From NCBI GenBank assembly GCA_026391675.1, contig JAPLDQ010000030.1, positions 61,623 to 125,622 on the forward strand: a stretch of 64,000 nucleotides of DNA. The letters are read 5' to 3'. A program made the position numbers and the translations under genes. This document shows positions 62,523 to 64,000 of this stretch, piece after piece (position 1 is the stretch's first letter; each line of letters begins with the position of its first letter). The notes under the pieces are model-generated. The model searched no databases and was not told the origin of the DNA. It saw nothing but the letters and a program-made list of their open reading frames with translations. Origin of the DNA: Bacteroidota bacterium. GTDB lineage: Bacteria; Bacteroidota; Bacteroidia; Bacteroidales; JACABE01.

Positions 62523-63773
62523 TTACCATTCCACTTTTTCTCTGGCAACCGGCATCGTCATACATCTGGCTCCGCCGCCGCCTCTGGGTAATTCAGAACC
62601 TTCAATGGCAACAACAAATTTATGATATTCATTAATATCTCTTTTCCCTTTAAGAATATCCCTTGCTTTTATAACTTCAAACCCATTCTTGCTCATTTCC
62701 TCCATTGTATAGCTATTGCGCCCGTATCCCATTACTTTTCCGGGACCCAGCGCAAAAAAGTTTGTACCGCTGTGCCATTGCTCACGTTGCTGAACCCAGA
62801 GATCATCAGAAGTACCGCAGGTTAAAGGTTTAAGATCAAATTTTAATATTTTTAATGCTTCCATTAATGTATTCCTGAAACGGATAAAATCTACCTTTCC
62901 ATTTTCAATCCGGATATGTACCGTCTGGTGTTTATTATGTTTGGCTATTAATGGTTCATAAATCATACATTTATCTATATCAAGAAAAGTAAACACCATA
63001 TCAAGATGGATAAATGATTCAGGTTTGGGTGGCAATTCCTGCACAACGATATTCATGGTTGTCTTGTTTTCTTTAAAGCGGTTAATCAGGAAATCCACTG
63101 CCTTTGTGTTTGAACGGCTGCCTAAACCAACCAGTATAACATCATTGCTTGCAATAATTACATCACCACCTTCAATATTGATATCGGGGTCAAAATCTTT
63201 AAAATTTATAGGATTTATAGTTTTAGCACTTACCGAACTGCAATGGTCAAATATGGTTTCCATGATAATGGCTTCCCTTGCCCTAACTACATTTGCCATC
63301 CGGCTTATTAATACTTCGTTGAACATGGAGATGGATGCGTCCCGCATGAAGAAAAAATTATGCAATGAACGTAAAGCATAGCGTTCCTGACTTAAGAAAT
63401 TAGTCAACGTATCCTGTTTCATTTCAACACCTTCTATCATCGCTTTGGTAAAATCATCAACATCCAGTGAAATCAGATCATTGTAAATGTGCATTGCTTT
63501 TTCATTGGTACAAACTTTATGAGCCAGTTCCCGTCTGATATTTTCGCTTTGTAATGCTTCTTTTAATAAGTTTTTTACTTCATAAACCTTGGTAAATTTA
63601 CGTAGAACACCTTCAAATTCACAGTATTCCTTGGTAGCTACTGATAAATTTAAAATATCACTGTACAAAGCCCTCTCAGCATTTTGTGGTGTCATATTCT
63701 CAATTTCACTGCCAGGATGATGAATTATTACTCCTTGTAAATTTCCTATTTCTGAATTAACATTAACCTTCAT
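62523..63773 (-). CDS. arcA: Arginine deiminase
   Basis: 416 aa from ATG at 63773. It hydrolyses arginine to citrulline and ammonia, the first step of the ATP-yielding arginine deiminase pathway. The nucleophile Cys404 lies in GGGGARCMTMPVARE at the C-terminus; the Asp/His motifs EGGDVIIAS near 202-210 and SFIHLDMVFT near 256-265 are present. The frame also opens from TTG at 63791, but that codon overlaps a TAnnTTTG -7 element, so it is probably upstream of the transcript. No arcB, arcC or arcD is in the window. Confidence 0.92.
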   Translation of the reverse strand: MKVNVNSEIGNLQGVIIHHPGSEIENMTPQNAERALYSDILNLSVATKEYCEFEGVLRKFTKVYEVKNLLKEALQSENIRRELAHKVCTNEKAMHIYNDLISLDVDDFTKAMIEGVEMKQDTLTNFLSQERYALRSLHNFFFMRDASISMFNEVLISRMANVVRAREAIIMETIFDHCSSVSAKTINPINFKDFDPDINIEGGDVIIASNDVILVGLGSRSNTKAVDFLINRFKENKTTMNIVVQELPPKPESFIHLDMVFTFLDIDKCMIYEPLIAKHNKHQTVHIRIENGKVDFIRFRNTLMEALKILKFDLKPLTCGTSDDLWVQQREQWHSGTNFFALGPGKVMGYGRNSYTMEEMSKNGFEVIKARDILKGKRDINEYHKFVVAIEGSELPRGGGGARCMTMPVAREKVEW

Positions 63774-63788
63774 AAATATATTTTTTTG

Positions 63789-63796
63789 CAAAGGTA
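63789..63796 (-). promoter_or_regulatory. -7 element of the arcA promoter
   Basis: On the minus strand TACCTTTG, a full TAnnTTTG match, 15 bp before the ATG at 63773. No clear TTG lies at the -33 distance. It implies a short leader and excludes the upstream TTG start. Confidence 0.6.
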
Positions 63797-64000
63797 CGAA
63801 AAGTTTGAGAGTTCATAAAGTTTGTAAAGTTGGAAAGTTTATAAAGAAAGGGGTTATTGAGTTATTAATGCGAATCAAGAGTTGAAATAAATAGAGCCAA
63901 GAGTTATTAACATATTGAATGTTAGTAACTTATGTAAAATATATTTTTATAATAGCCTGATAATCATTACCTTAGATGATTATTTCACCTATTATCTAAA

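Noticed and set aside
63774..63791. TTG start for arginine deiminase
   Set aside because: The codon overlaps the TACCTTTG promoter element, so it would not be transcribed as coding; the ATG at 63773 fits the family.

Overview
The window comes from an AT-rich member of the Bacteroidota, most likely class Bacteroidia. The evidence is: four secreted proteins with C-terminal type IX secretion (T9SS) sorting domains; Bacteroidota-restricted families (DUF3276 PUR-like, DUF4293, DUF3788, DUF5683, a large DUF5684-type signal peptidase I); a Rho factor with a long charged insertion; little Shine-Dalgarno signal; and several upstream regions with the phylum's -7 element TAnnTTTG. There is no rRNA, CRISPR array or transposase gene. 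One tRNA gene (Asp, anticodon GTC) is present. A mevalonate-pathway operon beside hydrogenase-type HydB/HydC-like subunits, a full oxidative TCA segment and an O2-using aromatic amino acid hydroxylase suggests a versatile organism. I cannot place it to order.

Layout. 1-1807: HydB-like (cut by the window edge) and HydC-like NADH/FMN/Fe-S subunits, divergent from fhs (2071-3741). 4044-6843: DUF3788, DUF1697 and an exported M14 carboxypeptidase. 7072-12823: pantothenate genes panC and panD, a YbhN-like flippase and heptose-1-P adenylyltransferase; panC and panD are separated by an oppositely oriented block (APC permease, putative AbiC-type phage-defence protein, degenerate GIY-YIG protein). 12929-20496: exported orphan, PUR-like protein, then parA-parB-DUF5683-dapB-lepB and a peptidyl-prolyl isomerase. 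20587-20660: tRNA-Asp with a clear promoter and terminator. 20734-27159: SET protein, YbjT-like SDR, T9SS protein, GT2/transferase-remnant fusion and ZIP transporter.

27976-34736 is an operon for malate to 2-oxoglutarate: aconitase, Ldh-family (malate-type) dehydrogenase, isocitrate dehydrogenase, citrate synthase and a TPR protein, closed by a strong terminator. 35315-38878: metallo-hydrolase, aromatic amino acid hydroxylase and a blue-copper T9SS protein. 39304-44593 is a tight, overlapping mevalonate operon (IDI-2, HMG-CoA reductase, GYDIA-type GHMP kinase, diphosphomevalonate decarboxylase, mevalonate kinase). 44939-52298: GEVED/T9SS protein, NAD(P)HX repair enzyme, rhomboid, S41 protease, exported glutathione peroxidase, endonuclease V-like protein and a TIGR01777 epimerase. 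52398-55803 is a copper module: an AraC-type regulator with an N-terminal CxxC metal-binding-like segment, CopA and CopZ. 55844-63773: membrane nucleotide-sugar dehydratase, DUF4293, T9SS protein, rho, YgjV-like protein and arginine deiminase.

Intergenic DNA is unusually rich in structured and simple repeats: 7-8 bp tandem arrays at many gene ends (one begins on the rho stop codon), a 73-bp direct duplication, a pair of 31-35 bp palindromes bracketing one gene, a 97-bp element with terminal inverted repeats around a 36-bp perfect palindrome, and two long imperfect hairpins (about 103 and 166 bp). The best candidates for something less described are the CxxC-AraC/CopA cassette with an inverted repeat centred on the copA promoter, the GYDIA kinase as the missing phosphomevalonate kinase, and the repeat families.
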